A DNA stretch of 64,000 nucleotides from Thiohalocapsa halophila (GCF_016583825.1 NZ_NRRV01000006.1:49448-113447); one strand, 5' to 3'; counted from the first letter of the stretch, positions 56,006 through 63,574 are shown. The notes: generated from the sequence alone by a model not told the origin. A program made the numbers and translations.

Positions 56006-56195
56006 GCCCAACGTGAGCGCAGCCCGCGCCTTGGAGCAGTCTGAGCGAAGCGAAGGCTGCTCCAAGGCACGATAAGGGGCCAGGCTCAACTACATCCGGG
56101 AGCAGCTGAGGGACAATCCAATCGAGCCTGGCCCCTGTTCCCCCCGACGCGCGAAGCGCCCGCCGCAGTTTGGCGTCGGGCTGGCCGGCTAGTTG
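56006..56195 (-). repeat. Chimeric attC site split by a hairpin element
   Basis: Outer boxes are perfect: GCCCAAC (56006-56012, plus strand) and GTTGGGC near 56189-56195. The two halves do not pair with each other: the left half has its own GCCTTGGAGCAG/CTGCTCCAAGGC stem, the right half a GCCGCAGTTTGGCGTCGGGC arm. Between them lies a GGGGCCAGGCTC...GAGCCTGGCCCC element (56076-56134). It looks like two attC sites fused through copies of the element. Confidence 0.65.
56076..56134. repeat. Small hairpin element inside the attC
   Basis: 59 bp, perfect 12-bp terminal arms GGGGCCAGGCTC / GAGCCTGGCCCC. Same family as 55089-55157. Confidence 0.75.
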
Positions 56196-56325
56196 GGCGA
56201 TGTCATTCATTCGTGCCAGCGAGAATTGAGCCTGGCCCCGTTTTCCACTGTTTCAGTAGTCGTTTAGTCCTGCTTTCTACTGGCATCGCCCTTGCCTCTT
56301 GCCTCGCAACGTCTTGGCGCCGAGA

Positions 56326-56387
56326 GCCCAACGCCCAGTATCAGCGGCGCGCGCCTTTGGCGCGTCAGCTGGATGCGCTCGTTAGCC
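56326..56387 (-). repeat. attC site of the PIN cassette
   Basis: 62 bp, the length of a classic short attC. Boxes GCCCAAC (56326-56332) and GTTAGCC (56381-56387) on the plus strand; inner arms CGCCCAG / CTGGATGCG. The downstream box overlaps the stop codon of the gene at 56382-56567, as is usual for cassettes. Confidence 0.75.
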
Positions 56388-56567
56388 TGTAGCTTTCTGG
56401 TTTACACGCTGTGTTTCTCGATAAACTACGTTGCGGCCTGATGCTGCTTCCTTTGCACGCAAAGCGTGTGAGATACGGTGAGGATCGTTTCCATACTTAC
56501 ACGCAAAGGCGAGACCGTTAGCACGCGTTTCTTTGACAATAGGGTCTTCATGCATCTTCTTCACCAA
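56382..56567 (-). CDS. Small protein paired with PIN-domain genes
   Basis: 61 residues: MVKKMHEDPIVKETRANGLAFACKYGNDPHRISHALRAKEAASGRNVV. Its HEDPIVKETR...SGRxVV pattern resembles the small proteins encoded directly after PIN-domain genes; function unknown. It overlaps the end of the broken PIN gene by ~20 bp. Lower GC than the chromosomal genes. Confidence 0.65.
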   Translation of the reverse strand: MVKKMHEDPIVKETRANGLAFACKYGNDPHRISHALRAKEAASGRNVVYRETQRVNQKATG

Positions 56568-56819
56568 TAAGCTCTTCGGGAGAACACAAAATCGGGCATA
56601 CTAGACCGAAACTGGTTACCGCATTTGCCACCAAAGCGCGAGTACTCGCGTTATTGATATGTTTGAAGTTCCAAGTAAGCAAATAGTCCATGCCTTGCGT
56701 CGCCGCGATAGCAATATGATGAGCGTCGCGGCTGCTATTCTCCGGAACAGCCCTTGACGAAAGTAATAACTCCGCTAAGTCTTCTGCTCCCGGCTTGATT
56801 CCGAGGCTTTGAGAGTTCG
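56548..56819 (-). pseudogene. PIN-domain protein, N-terminus lost to RAYT element 1
   Basis: The C-terminal half of a PIN nuclease: SSRDAHHIAIAATQGMDYLLTWNFKHINNASTRALVANAVTSFGLVCPILCSPEELIG. DAHHIAIA and WNFKHI are the third and fourth acidic-site regions. The first ~70 residues with the catalytic Asp are gone, replaced exactly at the end of the RAYT inverted repeat (56820). The expected N-terminus is not found on the far side of the element. Confidence 0.8.
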
Positions 56820-57763
56820 GGTCAGGTCTCACATGTAACGGCGACGTTTTCGTCGCGCTTGACCGCGCGGCTCACCGTCATCCGGCTGACGCCGAAGTAC
56901 TCGGCAATGGTCTGCATGCTGTACGCGCCGCTGCGGTACGCATCCGCCATCGCGCGGTCGCGGTCTGAGCAGCCGGCGGCATACTCAGCCAGCGGCTTGG
57001 CCACGGCACGGCGCTGGCGTTTCGGCACCTCCCGCAGCGGGCGCTTTGGGTCGATCCGCGCCTGCATGCGCTCGACGAACTGCTCTGAGCCCAGGTAGAT
57101 CTGGCCCTTGAGCCCCTGCCATGGGCTGGCGGCGCCGATGCCCGCGGCGACGAAGCGCCGGTAGCCGGACACCGCGGCCTGCCGCTCTTCGGAAAACGCA
57201 CGCAGCACCGCATCGGTCTCCAGCCATCCGGGCGCCGGCGTCTCGCCGACCGTCGCCCGATAACTGCTCCACGGCCAATCGCCGGGAGCGGCGACCATCC
57301 TCGCGCGAACCGGATTGAGCACCACGTACCGGCAGAGCTCCAGCAGATAGCGCTCACGCTCCACCAAAATCGCCTTGAAGCGCCCCTGAAACAGGTGACC
57401 GACCCGCGCGTGGGTGCGATTGACGGTCTGCGTAAAGACGCCGTTCAGCTGGCGCATCCCCTTGGACAGATTCGCATCCGGCGTCTCGACCAACAGGTGG
57501 TAGTGGTTGGTCATCAGGCAGTAGGCGTGAAGCAACCAGTTGAAGCGCTCGCACGTTGCGCCCAGCACGTCGAAAAACACCGCCCGATCGCTGTCCTCGT
57601 CGCCGAGAAAGATGCTCCGTCGCTCGTTACCGCGTGCTGTTACATGATGCAGCGCGCCGGCGAACTCCAGCCGCAGCGGCCTCGCCATTTGCCCACTCCC
57701 AGAACGCCTTGCCGCCGCGAACCATAACGCCCCGATGCTGGGTGTGCAATGTGAGACCTCAGG
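56820..57763 (-). mobile_element. RAYT element, copy 1
   Basis: Left end GGTCAGGTCTCACA (56820-56833); the right end keeps TGTGAGACCT (57750-57759) but has lost the final bases. Nearly identical to copy 2 at 58892-59835 and in the same orientation, 2072 bp apart. Confidence 0.8.
56822..57688 (-). CDS. REP-associated tyrosine transposase, copy 1
   Basis: 288 residues, IS200/IS605-like Y1 transposase of the RAYT type, which nicks single-stranded DNA at REP hairpins. The HUH motif is HYH in CLMTNHYHLLVETPD; the catalytic Tyr is in ELCRYVVLNPVRARMV. HLFQGRFKAILVERERYLLELCRY and GDWPWSSYRA are family signatures. A C-terminal helix-turn-helix (TIAEYFGVSRMTVSRAVKR) extends the usual RAYT length. 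The stop codon lies inside the terminal repeat. Intact. Confidence 0.93.
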   Translation of the reverse strand: MARPLRLEFAGALHHVTARGNERRSIFLGDEDSDRAVFFDVLGATCERFNWLLHAYCLMTNHYHLLVETPDANLSKGMRQLNGVFTQTVNRTHARVGHLFQGRFKAILVERERYLLELCRYVVLNPVRARMVAAPGDWPWSSYRATVGETPAPGWLETDAVLRAFSEERQAAVSGYRRFVAAGIGAASPWQGLKGQIYLGSEQFVERMQARIDPKRPLREVPKRQRRAVAKPLAEYAAGCSDRDRAMADAYRSGAYSMQTIAEYFGVSRMTVSRAVKRDENVAVTCET

Positions 57764-57861
57764 CGCCTTGTGACCCCAGGAGCCTTGACCCTTGTGTCAG
57801 GCGAACGTCGCGTGCGGCAACTGGAATGAAACGATCAGGCCGCTTGCCTACATCGAATCGC

Positions 57862-58167
57862 TTATTGACCGCTCGTCGGCAGATCGTGCGGCAGCAGTTG
57901 TCGATAGTGCATAACCGTCAGGATGGCAATCTGATCATCGGTGATGCGATAGATGATCCGGTATGGGCGTTCAAGGAGCTGGCGAATCGTGGCATCGCGA
58001 TACTCGGGTACTTGTCGTCCGCTGCGGGGTGCGACCTGCAGTTGCCGCGTCCGGCGCAGCAACCGTATTGCGAGGGCTTGTGCGGCTGCGGGATTGTCCT
58101 GGGCGATATAGTCTCGAATGCCGCGCAGCTTGGACCGGGCTTCCGAAGTCCACGAAACGCGCGTCAT
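57862..58167 (-). CDS. RelE/ParE-family toxin
   Basis: 101 residues: VSWTSEARSKLRGIRDYIAQDNPAAAQALAIRLLRRTRQLQVAPRSGRQVPEYRDATIRQLLERPYRIIYRITDDQIAILTVMHYRQLL. ParE-like fold with conserved Arg and Tyr residues of the C-terminal sheet. Overlaps the antitoxin stop by four bases (ATGA). Intact toxin. Confidence 0.92.
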   Translation of the reverse strand: MTRVSWTSEARSKLRGIRDYIAQDNPAAAQALAIRLLRRTRQLQVAPRSGRQVPEYRDATIRQLLERPYRIIYRITDDQIAILTVMHYRQLLPHDLPTSGQ

Positions 58168-58352
58168 GTGGAGGCGCCGAATTCTGCCTCGATGTCATCT
58201 TGACTGATAAGCTGGCCAGCATCGGCCTCGCACAGACCTTGCTGGATCGAGGCGCGCAGTGCGGCGACGTAGGCGAGCTCGCGCCAGGAGGCGTCCTCGG
58301 GCAAGGTGTCGATGAGCGCATGAGCGGCTTGCTTGAAGGTTTCTGCCTGCAT
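58164..58352 (-). CDS. Antitoxin partner of the ParE-like toxin
   Basis: 62 residues: MQAETFKQAAHALIDTLPEDASWRELAYVAALRASIQQGLCEADAGQLISQDDIEAEFG. The GLCEADAGQLISQDDIEAEF end matches the short antitoxins encoded ahead of ParE/RelE toxins. The ATG at 58352 follows no clear ribosome-binding site. Confidence 0.82.
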   Translation of the reverse strand: MQAETFKQAAHALIDTLPEDASWRELAYVAALRASIQQGLCEADAGQLISQDDIEAEFGAST

Positions 58353-58543
58353 CGTCGTCGTGTTGCTCGGGTTGGCAGTCCGGATAGTGTTTAGGGTCGC
58401 GCAGAGATCGTCAAGCTTGCCGGTCGCGAGGAACGGCTGGGGCGGGGCCGCTGATCGTGACGGGGGCGCCCCGGTCTCGCGCCGGCGGCATCCCTGCTCA
58501 GTCGAAACTGCCGCCGTTGGCGGCCTCCCGCCGCCGCCACCCC

Positions 58544-58834
58544 TCACCCCGTCGCCGTCCTGATCCACTCCACCCGCTTGCGCGTCACGCCGTAGTACAC
58601 CACCGGGATCACCCCCAGCGTCAGCACGGGGGACACGAACAGGCCGAACAGCAGCGACGCGGCGAGTCCGGAGAAGATCGGGCCGTCGAGGATGAACACG
58701 GCACCGGCCATGGCAGCGATGGCGGTGAGCATGATGGGCTTGGCGCGGACGATGGCGGACTCGATGACCGCCTGCTCCAATGTGCTGCCCCCGCGGACCT
58801 GCTGGTTGCTGAAGTCCAGCAGCAGGATGGAGTT
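58544..58834 (-). pseudogene. C-terminal fragment of an RND efflux transporter
   Basis: About 96 residues: NSILLLDFSNQQVRGGSTLEQAVIESAIVRAKPIMLTAIAAMAGAVFILDGPIFSGLAASLLFGLFVSPVLTLGVIPVVYY. This is the TM10-TM12 region of an RND pump, but of a different branch from the pump at 14917-18018. It is cut at its 5' side by a CTTGACCCCATCC word (about 58836-58850) of the GGGGTCA class. Dead gene piece trapped between the RAYT copies. Confidence 0.8.
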
Positions 58835-58891
58835 GCAGGGATGGGGTCAAGTTGCAGGTCTGGGTGCACGGGGCTGGGGTCCAAGGGCTGT

Positions 58892-59835
58892 GGTCAGGTC
58901 TCACACGTAACGCCGGCGTTCTCGTCGCGCTTGACCGCGCGACTCACCGTCATCCGGCTAACGCCGAAGTACTCGGCAATGGTCTGCATGCTGTACGCGC
59001 CGCTGCGGTACGCATCCGCCATCGCGCGGTCGCGGTCTGAGCAGCCGGCGGCATACTCAGCCAGCGGCTTGGCCACGGCACGGCGCTGGCGTTTCGGCAC
59101 CTCCCGCAGCGGGCGCTTTGGGTCGATCCGCGCCTGCATGCGCTCGACGAACTGCTCTGAGCCCAGGTAGATCTGGCCCTTGAGCCCCTGCCATGGGCTG
59201 GCGGCGCCGATGCCCGCGGCGACGAAGCGCCGGTAGCCGGACACCGCGGCCTGCCGCTCTTCGGAAAACGCACGCAGCACCGCATCGGTCTCCAGCCATC
59301 CGGGCGCCGGCGTCTCGCCGACCGTCGCCCGATAACTGCTCCACGGCCAATCGCCGGGAGCGGCGACCATCCTCGCGCGAACCGGATTGAGCACCACGTA
59401 CCGGCAGAGCTCCAGCAGATAGCGCTCACGCTCCACCAAAATCGCCTTGAAGCGCCCCTGAAACAGGTGACCGACCCGCGCGTGGGTGCGATTGACGGTC
59501 TGCGTAAAGACGCCGTTCAGCTGGCGCATCCCCTTGGACAGATTCGCATCCGGCGTCTCGACCAACAGGTGGTAGTGGTTGGTCATCAGGCAGTAGGCGT
59601 GAAGCACCCAGTTGAAGCGCTCGCACGTTGCGCCCAGCACGTCGAAAAACACCGCCCGATCGCTGTCCTCGTCGCCGAGAAAGATGCTCCGTCGCTCGTT
59701 ACCGCGTGCTGTTACATGATGCAGCGCGCCGGCAAACTCCAGCCGTAGCGGTCTAGCCATTTGCCCATTCCCGGAACGTCATCCTGCCGCGGAGCATAAC
59801 GCCCCGAGGCCGGCTGTGCAATGTGAGACCTGACC
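58892..59835 (-). mobile_element. RAYT element, copy 2
   Basis: Perfect 14-bp terminal inverted repeats: GGTCAGGTCTCACA (58892-58905) and TGTGAGACCTGACC (59822-59835). The right end abuts a cassette attC remnant. Confidence 0.85.
58894..59760 (-). CDS. REP-associated tyrosine transposase, copy 2
   Basis: 288 residues, differing from copy 1 at only a few positions (NWVLHAY for NWLLHAY, DENAGVTCET for DENVAVTCET). HYH motif, catalytic Tyr and C-terminal helix-turn-helix intact. With better-preserved ends than copy 1, this is the more likely active element. Confidence 0.93.
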   Translation of the reverse strand: MARPLRLEFAGALHHVTARGNERRSIFLGDEDSDRAVFFDVLGATCERFNWVLHAYCLMTNHYHLLVETPDANLSKGMRQLNGVFTQTVNRTHARVGHLFQGRFKAILVERERYLLELCRYVVLNPVRARMVAAPGDWPWSSYRATVGETPAPGWLETDAVLRAFSEERQAAVSGYRRFVAAGIGAASPWQGLKGQIYLGSEQFVERMQARIDPKRPLREVPKRQRRAVAKPLAEYAAGCSDRDRAMADAYRSGAYSMQTIAEYFGVSRMTVSRAVKRDENAGVTCET

Positions 59836-59847
59836 CCGTATCTGCTC

Positions 59848-59854
59848 GTTAGGC
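59848..59854 (-). repeat. attC remnant cut by RAYT copy 2
   Basis: GCCTAAC on the minus strand, overlapping the stop codon of the gene at 59849-60247, is a perfect attC R'' box. The rest of the site is missing: 12 bp later the RAYT terminal repeat begins. Confidence 0.6.
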
Positions 59855-60247
59855 GATCAATTGGTGCTGCTTGAGAGCGGCATCCAATTCCACTGGATTC
59901 GTGGTGATCATGGTTGCACCGGCTCGCTTTGCGAGCTCAACCACAGAGGAATCGATATTTATTGTGTAAATAAAGATTGGAATGTGGTTGTTGCTGTTGC
60001 GGATCTGTTGGGTAAGCTCGATGCCAGCACTGTCGTTCTTCTGTCCGTACTCCAACCTACGAAGATCAGTTACCACAGCATCGTAACGAGCGCGACCGAA
60101 CAGATCGACGGCTTTTTCTGTTGAGGCTGCGCAGACAACAGTAACGCCCTTTTCCATAAGAGCCCGGTGCCGGTCTTCGTCCATTGAAAGGTGATCATTC
60201 ACCCAGAGGATGAACTTGTTGGTCTCAGTCAGGTTTTTCTTTGCCAT
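59849..60247 (-). CDS. Receiver-like (REC fold) protein, degenerate, cassette-borne
   Basis: 132 residues. FILWVNDHLSMDEDRHRALMEKGVTVVCAASTEKAVDLFGRARYDAVVTDLRR..IPIFIYTINIDSSVVELAKRAGATMITTNPVEL follows a receiver fold. The phosphoacceptor Asp is kept (VVTDLRR), one of the two acidic-pocket residues is Asn (WVNDH) and the conserved Lys is not evident. It resembles stand-alone receiver-like proteins that sense without a classical kinase. Low-GC cassette gene; no output domain. Confidence 0.75.
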   Translation of the reverse strand: MAKKNLTETNKFILWVNDHLSMDEDRHRALMEKGVTVVCAASTEKAVDLFGRARYDAVVTDLRRLEYGQKNDSAGIELTQQIRNSNNHIPIFIYTINIDSSVVELAKRAGATMITTNPVELDAALKQHQLIA

Positions 60248-60324
60248 ATGTCAATCTTCCTATGGGTTCCGTTTCTCGTTGATTGGTAGGTACTCTCGCG
60301 GCAAGCTCCCTGGGTTTTGCTTTT

Positions 60325-60418
60325 GCCTAACGTTGGCGATGAGCCGCGCTTGACGGCGACGGAGCGGCAGCAAAGCGACCGAGCAGTCAAGCGTCGGACT
60401 CCATCGCCCTTGTTAGCA
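60325..60418 (-). repeat. attC site
   Basis: 94 bp. Minus strand runs from TGCTAAC (60418-60412) to a perfect R' GTTAGGC (60331-60325). Arms GGCGATGG / CATCGCC and CGCTTGAC / GTCAAGCG are complementary. Confidence 0.85.
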
Positions 60419-60433
60419 ATTCCAACAAACTAA

Positions 60434-60835
60434 TTAGAGTTGGCTGATGGACTTTTCGTTGGCATGTACTTCCCAATCGCCCTGTTCTCTGCCAGCAATA
60501 TCTTGGAGTTTCTCGACTACCCTTTCCGCCCATGCTTTATCGTTGGTTAAAAAAATAGGCGTACTAGTACTTTCTGTACTGATATAGATGGCTACATGCG
60601 GGATACGACGACTCTTGATTATCGATCTAACCGTCCACCACCCCCCGAAAAAAACTGCTAACACGGCGACGGGAATACTCATATTACCTAGCGGCCAGGC
60701 TTCGGTGCTTTCGACGGTGGGCGCTATCAAGAGAATCCCTAGTCCGATTGAAAATGAGATCACCGCAAACAAGTTTGGTTTGTTTCTGTAATTTCCTGAC
60801 TCGTAATCCACAAACCAAGCGGCCGACCTAAGCAA
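60434..60835 (-). CDS. Membrane protein of unknown function, cassette-borne
   Basis: 133 residues from the TTG at 60835: two membrane segments (LFAVISFSIGLGILLIAPTV; SIPVAVLAVFFGGWWTVRSII) and a soluble C-terminus (AIYISTESTSTPIFLTNDKAWAERVVEKLQDIAG), reminiscent of DUF6232-type proteins. The real start may be upstream: the frame stays open to ~60916 and an AAGGAG sits at about 60905-60910, but no ATG, GTG or TTG follows at proper distance, only ATC/ATA/ATT codons. AT-rich relative to the chromosome. Confidence 0.6.
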   Translation of the reverse strand: MLRSAAWFVDYESGNYRNKPNLFAVISFSIGLGILLIAPTVESTEAWPLGNMSIPVAVLAVFFGGWWTVRSIIKSRRIPHVAIYISTESTSTPIFLTNDKAWAERVVEKLQDIAGREQGDWEVHANEKSISQL

Positions 60836-60917
60836 ACTTCGATCTAATTTAAGACCATCACTCCGAATGATTTCATTACCAATTATCTTAACGCTATTGA
60901 TTCTTTCTCCTTCTAAT

Positions 60918-60996
60918 TGCTAACGCTCGCCATCACCGGTGGCAAAACTGGAGCGAAGCGCAAGTTTTGGCATCCGGTGGATGGTATGGTTATGTA
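60918..60996 (-). repeat. attC site of the hydrolase cassette
   Basis: 79 bp. Minus strand ACATAAC (approximate R'') to GTTAGCA (R', 60924-60918). Arms CCATCCACCGG / CCGGTGATGG and CCAAAACTTGCG with its partner near CCAGTTTTGCC. Confidence 0.75.
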
Positions 60997-61000
60997 GTTT

Positions 61001-61822
61001 CTAGGCCTGAGTAAAATCCAAAATTTCCTTTGTTAACTCATCAGGCTTTTCCTCAATGACGAGGTGGCCCGCTTCGTCGATAATGTGAAAAGTTGACTCA
61101 GGAATTAGGTCGTGGAGCGCTTTCCCTCGCTCTAGCGGTATCCAACTATCTTCGCGTCCCCACAGAATCAAGGTGGGAGTAGTAATCGTATGATAAAGCG
61201 CTTGCGCCTCGTCGGTATATTTGGAATCTGCCTGTGCCATTTGGCGATAGAATGCTGCCTTCCCTTTTTCGCCGGTCCACGGCGCAACAATACCGTCCAG
61301 GGTAGCTTCATCAAGCGGCTTGAAAGCAGCCGTTTGCACGTAGGTACGGACAACGGCTTCATGGATATAGTCCGGCAACCCTGAGAACGCAGCTTCATGG
61401 GCATTTACATGCCGGAAAAAGGGCGATCCCCAAGGAGAGACAGCGACTGGGTCAATGAGAATGATCTTTTGAAAACGCCGACCATTTAGAAGGTGAGTCC
61501 TGAGCGCTGTAGCACCACCGAAATCATGACCAACGATAATCGGATCGTCGAGTTTCCAGTGGTTAAGCAAACAATCTAGGACTTTGTTCTGTACACCCAA
61601 TGAAAAATCACCTTCATCCTTGCTCGACTGGCCGTAGCCCATCAAGTCAAAAAAGTAGACTGTGTACTCTCTGGACAACTGCTCGATCAAATGACGCAGA
61701 TTGAATGATGACCAAGGTGTTCCATGAACAAGGACCATTGGCGGGCCTTCACCCAACCGCCCATAATGTATGTTCCGTCCTTTATAGTCATAAGACTCAG
61801 AAAGTTCCCATCCACGCATCAA
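61001..61822 (-). CDS. Alpha/beta hydrolase with Asp nucleophile (haloalkane dehalogenase/epoxide hydrolase type)
   Basis: 273 residues. VLVHGTPWSS gives the oxyanion HG motif, the nucleophile is Asp in VGHDFGGATAL (not Ser), the acid Asp is in LWGREDSWIP and the base His in DEAGHLVIEEKP. An Asp nucleophile is used by dehalogenases and epoxide hydrolases. The residue after the nucleophile is Phe where dehalogenases usually have Trp, so substrate is uncertain. Two adjacent Mets (61822, 61819) can start it. A cassette gene: attC sites flank it on both sides. Confidence 0.85.
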   Translation of the reverse strand: MMRGWELSESYDYKGRNIHYGRLGEGPPMVLVHGTPWSSFNLRHLIEQLSREYTVYFFDLMGYGQSSKDEGDFSLGVQNKVLDCLLNHWKLDDPIIVGHDFGGATALRTHLLNGRRFQKIILIDPVAVSPWGSPFFRHVNAHEAAFSGLPDYIHEAVVRTYVQTAAFKPLDEATLDGIVAPWTGEKGKAAFYRQMAQADSKYTDEAQALYHTITTPTLILWGREDSWIPLERGKALHDLIPESTFHIIDEAGHLVIEEKPDELTKEILDFTQA

Positions 61823-61837
61823 TCAGACTCCTTTTCT

Positions 61838-61931
61838 ACATAACGTTAAGCGCAGCCCGCCGCCAACTGGCCAGGCGCCCGCGTCAGCGGCGCCTGGCCA
61901 GTTGGCGGTCGGGCTGGCGCGCTGGTTGGGT
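61838..61931 (-). repeat. attC site with a long perfect stem
   Basis: 94 bp. Minus strand R'' ACCCAAC (61931-61925, perfect) to R' GTTATGT (61844-61838). Contains complementary 19-bp arms CGCCAACTGGCCAGGCGCC and their inverse around a GCGTCAGC loop. Confidence 0.85.
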
Positions 61932-61952
61932 TCTTCGTCAGAGGCGATGCGG

Positions 61953-62645
61953 TCATGGGATAAGTCGCCTTCCACGAGGCTCGATGTCAAACCAATGCGA
62001 TGCATTCGGGATTGGCACCTTGGTTAGGCAGTCAGTTATTACGTACCCATCGGCCGATACGATGTAGCTCCACACATGGAGGAAACTGTCTTTGATGGCT
62101 TCAACCATAATGTTATGGCAAGCATAGACTTGTGAGAGCTCGACCCGAGGCTCGACAGGAGGCGAGGAATGCGTGGTGCTCTGGATCGAACGAATGTCGG
62201 TTAGGTCCAACCCGAAACGGTGACGAATGTCCTCGGCCACAAGGATTTCCAAGGCCCCAGATGAGAGTGCGATAGATGGAGTGCAGTCCTTGCAACCATA
62301 CGCCTGCCCCAAGTGGTGCACCACGCGCCGGAGCCTTGGAGCGTAGTGCTCGGCTGCCATTGCCAAAGTGAGAATTGATGAGGCGAATCCTAGAAGTGCA
62401 CCTACCGCCTCCCAGCTAGCACCAACGCCAATATCAGCCGGTCCCAAGTAGACTGCATCCGCGCCGGATATTTTCTGAATGTCTTGCTTTAGCTTCTGTT
62501 GCCGACTTTCAGCCGCAGCATTGCCAAGTACCTCGTCAGATTCATCCCCGCTAATCGGGGCAATCAAAAAGATTTGGGCACCGTCTGTAGCAATCGCTGC
62601 GTCTTCGCACCAGTCGTACAGGTGAGGCTGGTCTTCTGCGCTCAT
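61953..62645 (-). CDS. Unknown protein, cassette-borne
   Basis: 230 residues, no signal peptide. AQIFLIAPISGDESDEVLGNAAAESRQQKLKQDI at the N-terminus, a moderately hydrophobic middle (WEAVGALLGFASSILTLAMAAEHY), then GCKDCTPSIALSSGALEILVAEDIRHRFGLDLTDI and a C-terminal SQVYACHNIMVEAIKDSFLHVWSYIVSADGYVIT. I recognise no family. The single CxxC could bind a metal. ATG at 62645. Confidence 0.6.
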   Translation of the reverse strand: MSAEDQPHLYDWCEDAAIATDGAQIFLIAPISGDESDEVLGNAAAESRQQKLKQDIQKISGADAVYLGPADIGVGASWEAVGALLGFASSILTLAMAAEHYAPRLRRVVHHLGQAYGCKDCTPSIALSSGALEILVAEDIRHRFGLDLTDIRSIQSTTHSSPPVEPRVELSQVYACHNIMVEAIKDSFLHVWSYIVSADGYVITDCLTKVPIPNASHWFDIEPRGRRLIP

Positions 62646-62665
62646 CGCGGAACGCTCGCTTGTGA

Positions 62666-62741
62666 ACCCAACGCCGTAAATCAGCCGAGCTATAAGGAGC
62701 GGCAGCGACTGAAGGCGTCGGCTGGATTTGCCTTGTTAGGC
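62666..62741 (-). repeat. attC site
   Basis: 76 bp. Plus strand ACCCAAC (62666-62672) and GTTAGGC (62735-62741), both perfect boxes; arms AATCAGCCGA / TCGGCTGGATT carry one unpaired base, the typical extra-helical asymmetry of attC. Confidence 0.88.
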
Positions 62742-62746
62742 ATTGT

Positions 62747-63031
62747 TTACCTAGTAATTACTCTAATACCGCGACCAGTAACCCCATCAGGACAACCTCT
62801 AAACTCTCCGAAACCACTCGTTTCAAAGAGTTCACGTAGGTTTTCCAAGTCACCTACGGATTCTAAAACACTTCGATGTCTCTCCATTGAACCAAGAACG
62901 GTACAAAGATCGACCAGAGGACGCACATTCTCGAAATCAAGAACAAGCGCAAAGTCTATACGGTAATCGGCAGCAAACGATGTTTCGCTGTATAGAAAGG
63001 TTGAAAAAATCAGAATTATTATTCGCTTCAT
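62747..63031 (-). CDS. Small exported protein, unknown, cassette-borne
   Basis: 94 residues with a signal peptide (MKRIIILIFSTFLYSETSFA, cleavage about residue 20). The mature part (ADYRIDFALVLDFENVRPLVDLCTVLGSMERHRSVLESVGDLENLRELF...) is helical with two cysteines (LCTV, RGCPDG) that could form a disulfide. No family recognised. Low GC. Confidence 0.6.
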   Translation of the reverse strand: MKRIIILIFSTFLYSETSFAADYRIDFALVLDFENVRPLVDLCTVLGSMERHRSVLESVGDLENLRELFETSGFGEFRGCPDGVTGRGIRVITR

Positions 63032-63051
63032 CCTGCCGCTCCTAGATTGTT

Positions 63052-63144
63052 GCCTAACGTTGAGGCTGGCGCGCCGCCCGTTACCGCGCCGGAGCGAAGC
63101 GACGGCGCGGTAACGGGCGGTCGCAGCCGAGCGACTCGTTAGAA
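63052..63144 (-). repeat. attC site
   Basis: 93 bp. Minus strand TTCTAAC (63144-63138) to perfect R' GTTAGGC (63058-63052). Long arms GCCGCCCGTTACCGCGCCG and the inverse around GCGAAGCGA. Confidence 0.85.
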
Positions 63145-63157
63145 TCGATATTCAGTC

Positions 63158-63574
63158 TTACGGACGTTGTGCGCTCCGGAGCGATAAATACTTACCAGCT
63201 ACGAAAAACGCGGCGCCGAAAACGAATAGCATGTTCTTGACAATATGCGACACGGAATATTGGCCACCGTTAGTCCAGTGGTTCAATTTTGTGCGCTCTT
63301 CAACCGTCCGTCTGACTGTCTCATTTATTTTCTTCGACGCCGAGTCGTATATTTCTCTTCTGCTTTCTGCGTCTTGCGTTGCCAGTTGCTCACCGATCGA
63401 ACGGAGTACTCGCATTAGCGCTAGGTTAACCTCTTCTTGAATCTGATAGCGCCACTGAGCCGGTTGGCTGCCAAACCAATCGCTTACGAGAACCTGCCAG
63501 GAGGTCGCTGTCATAACCATCACTAAACCCAGCAGTTCCAGCCGTAGAGCCCATATCTCTGAACGTCGTGCCAT
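63158..63574 (-). CDS. Membrane protein with cytoplasmic or periplasmic helical middle, cassette-borne
   Basis: 138 residues. A hydrophobic N-terminal segment (LRLELLGLVMVMTATSWQVLV), a helical central region (QEEVNLALMRVLRSIGEQLATQDAESRREIYDSASKKINETVRRTVEERTK) that may form a coiled coil, and a second membrane segment (MLFVFGAAFFVAGKYLSL). Function unknown. ATG at 63574. Confidence 0.6.
   Translation of the reverse strand: MARRSEIWALRLELLGLVMVMTATSWQVLVSDWFGSQPAQWRYQIQEEVNLALMRVLRSIGEQLATQDAESRREIYDSASKKINETVRRTVEERTKLNHWTNGGQYSVSHIVKNMLFVFGAAFFVAGKYLSLRSAQRP

Noticed and set aside
60434..60835. Confident assignment to DUF6232
   Set aside because: Only the C-terminal TNDKAW...VVEKL stretch resembles that family; the N-terminal part does not fit well.
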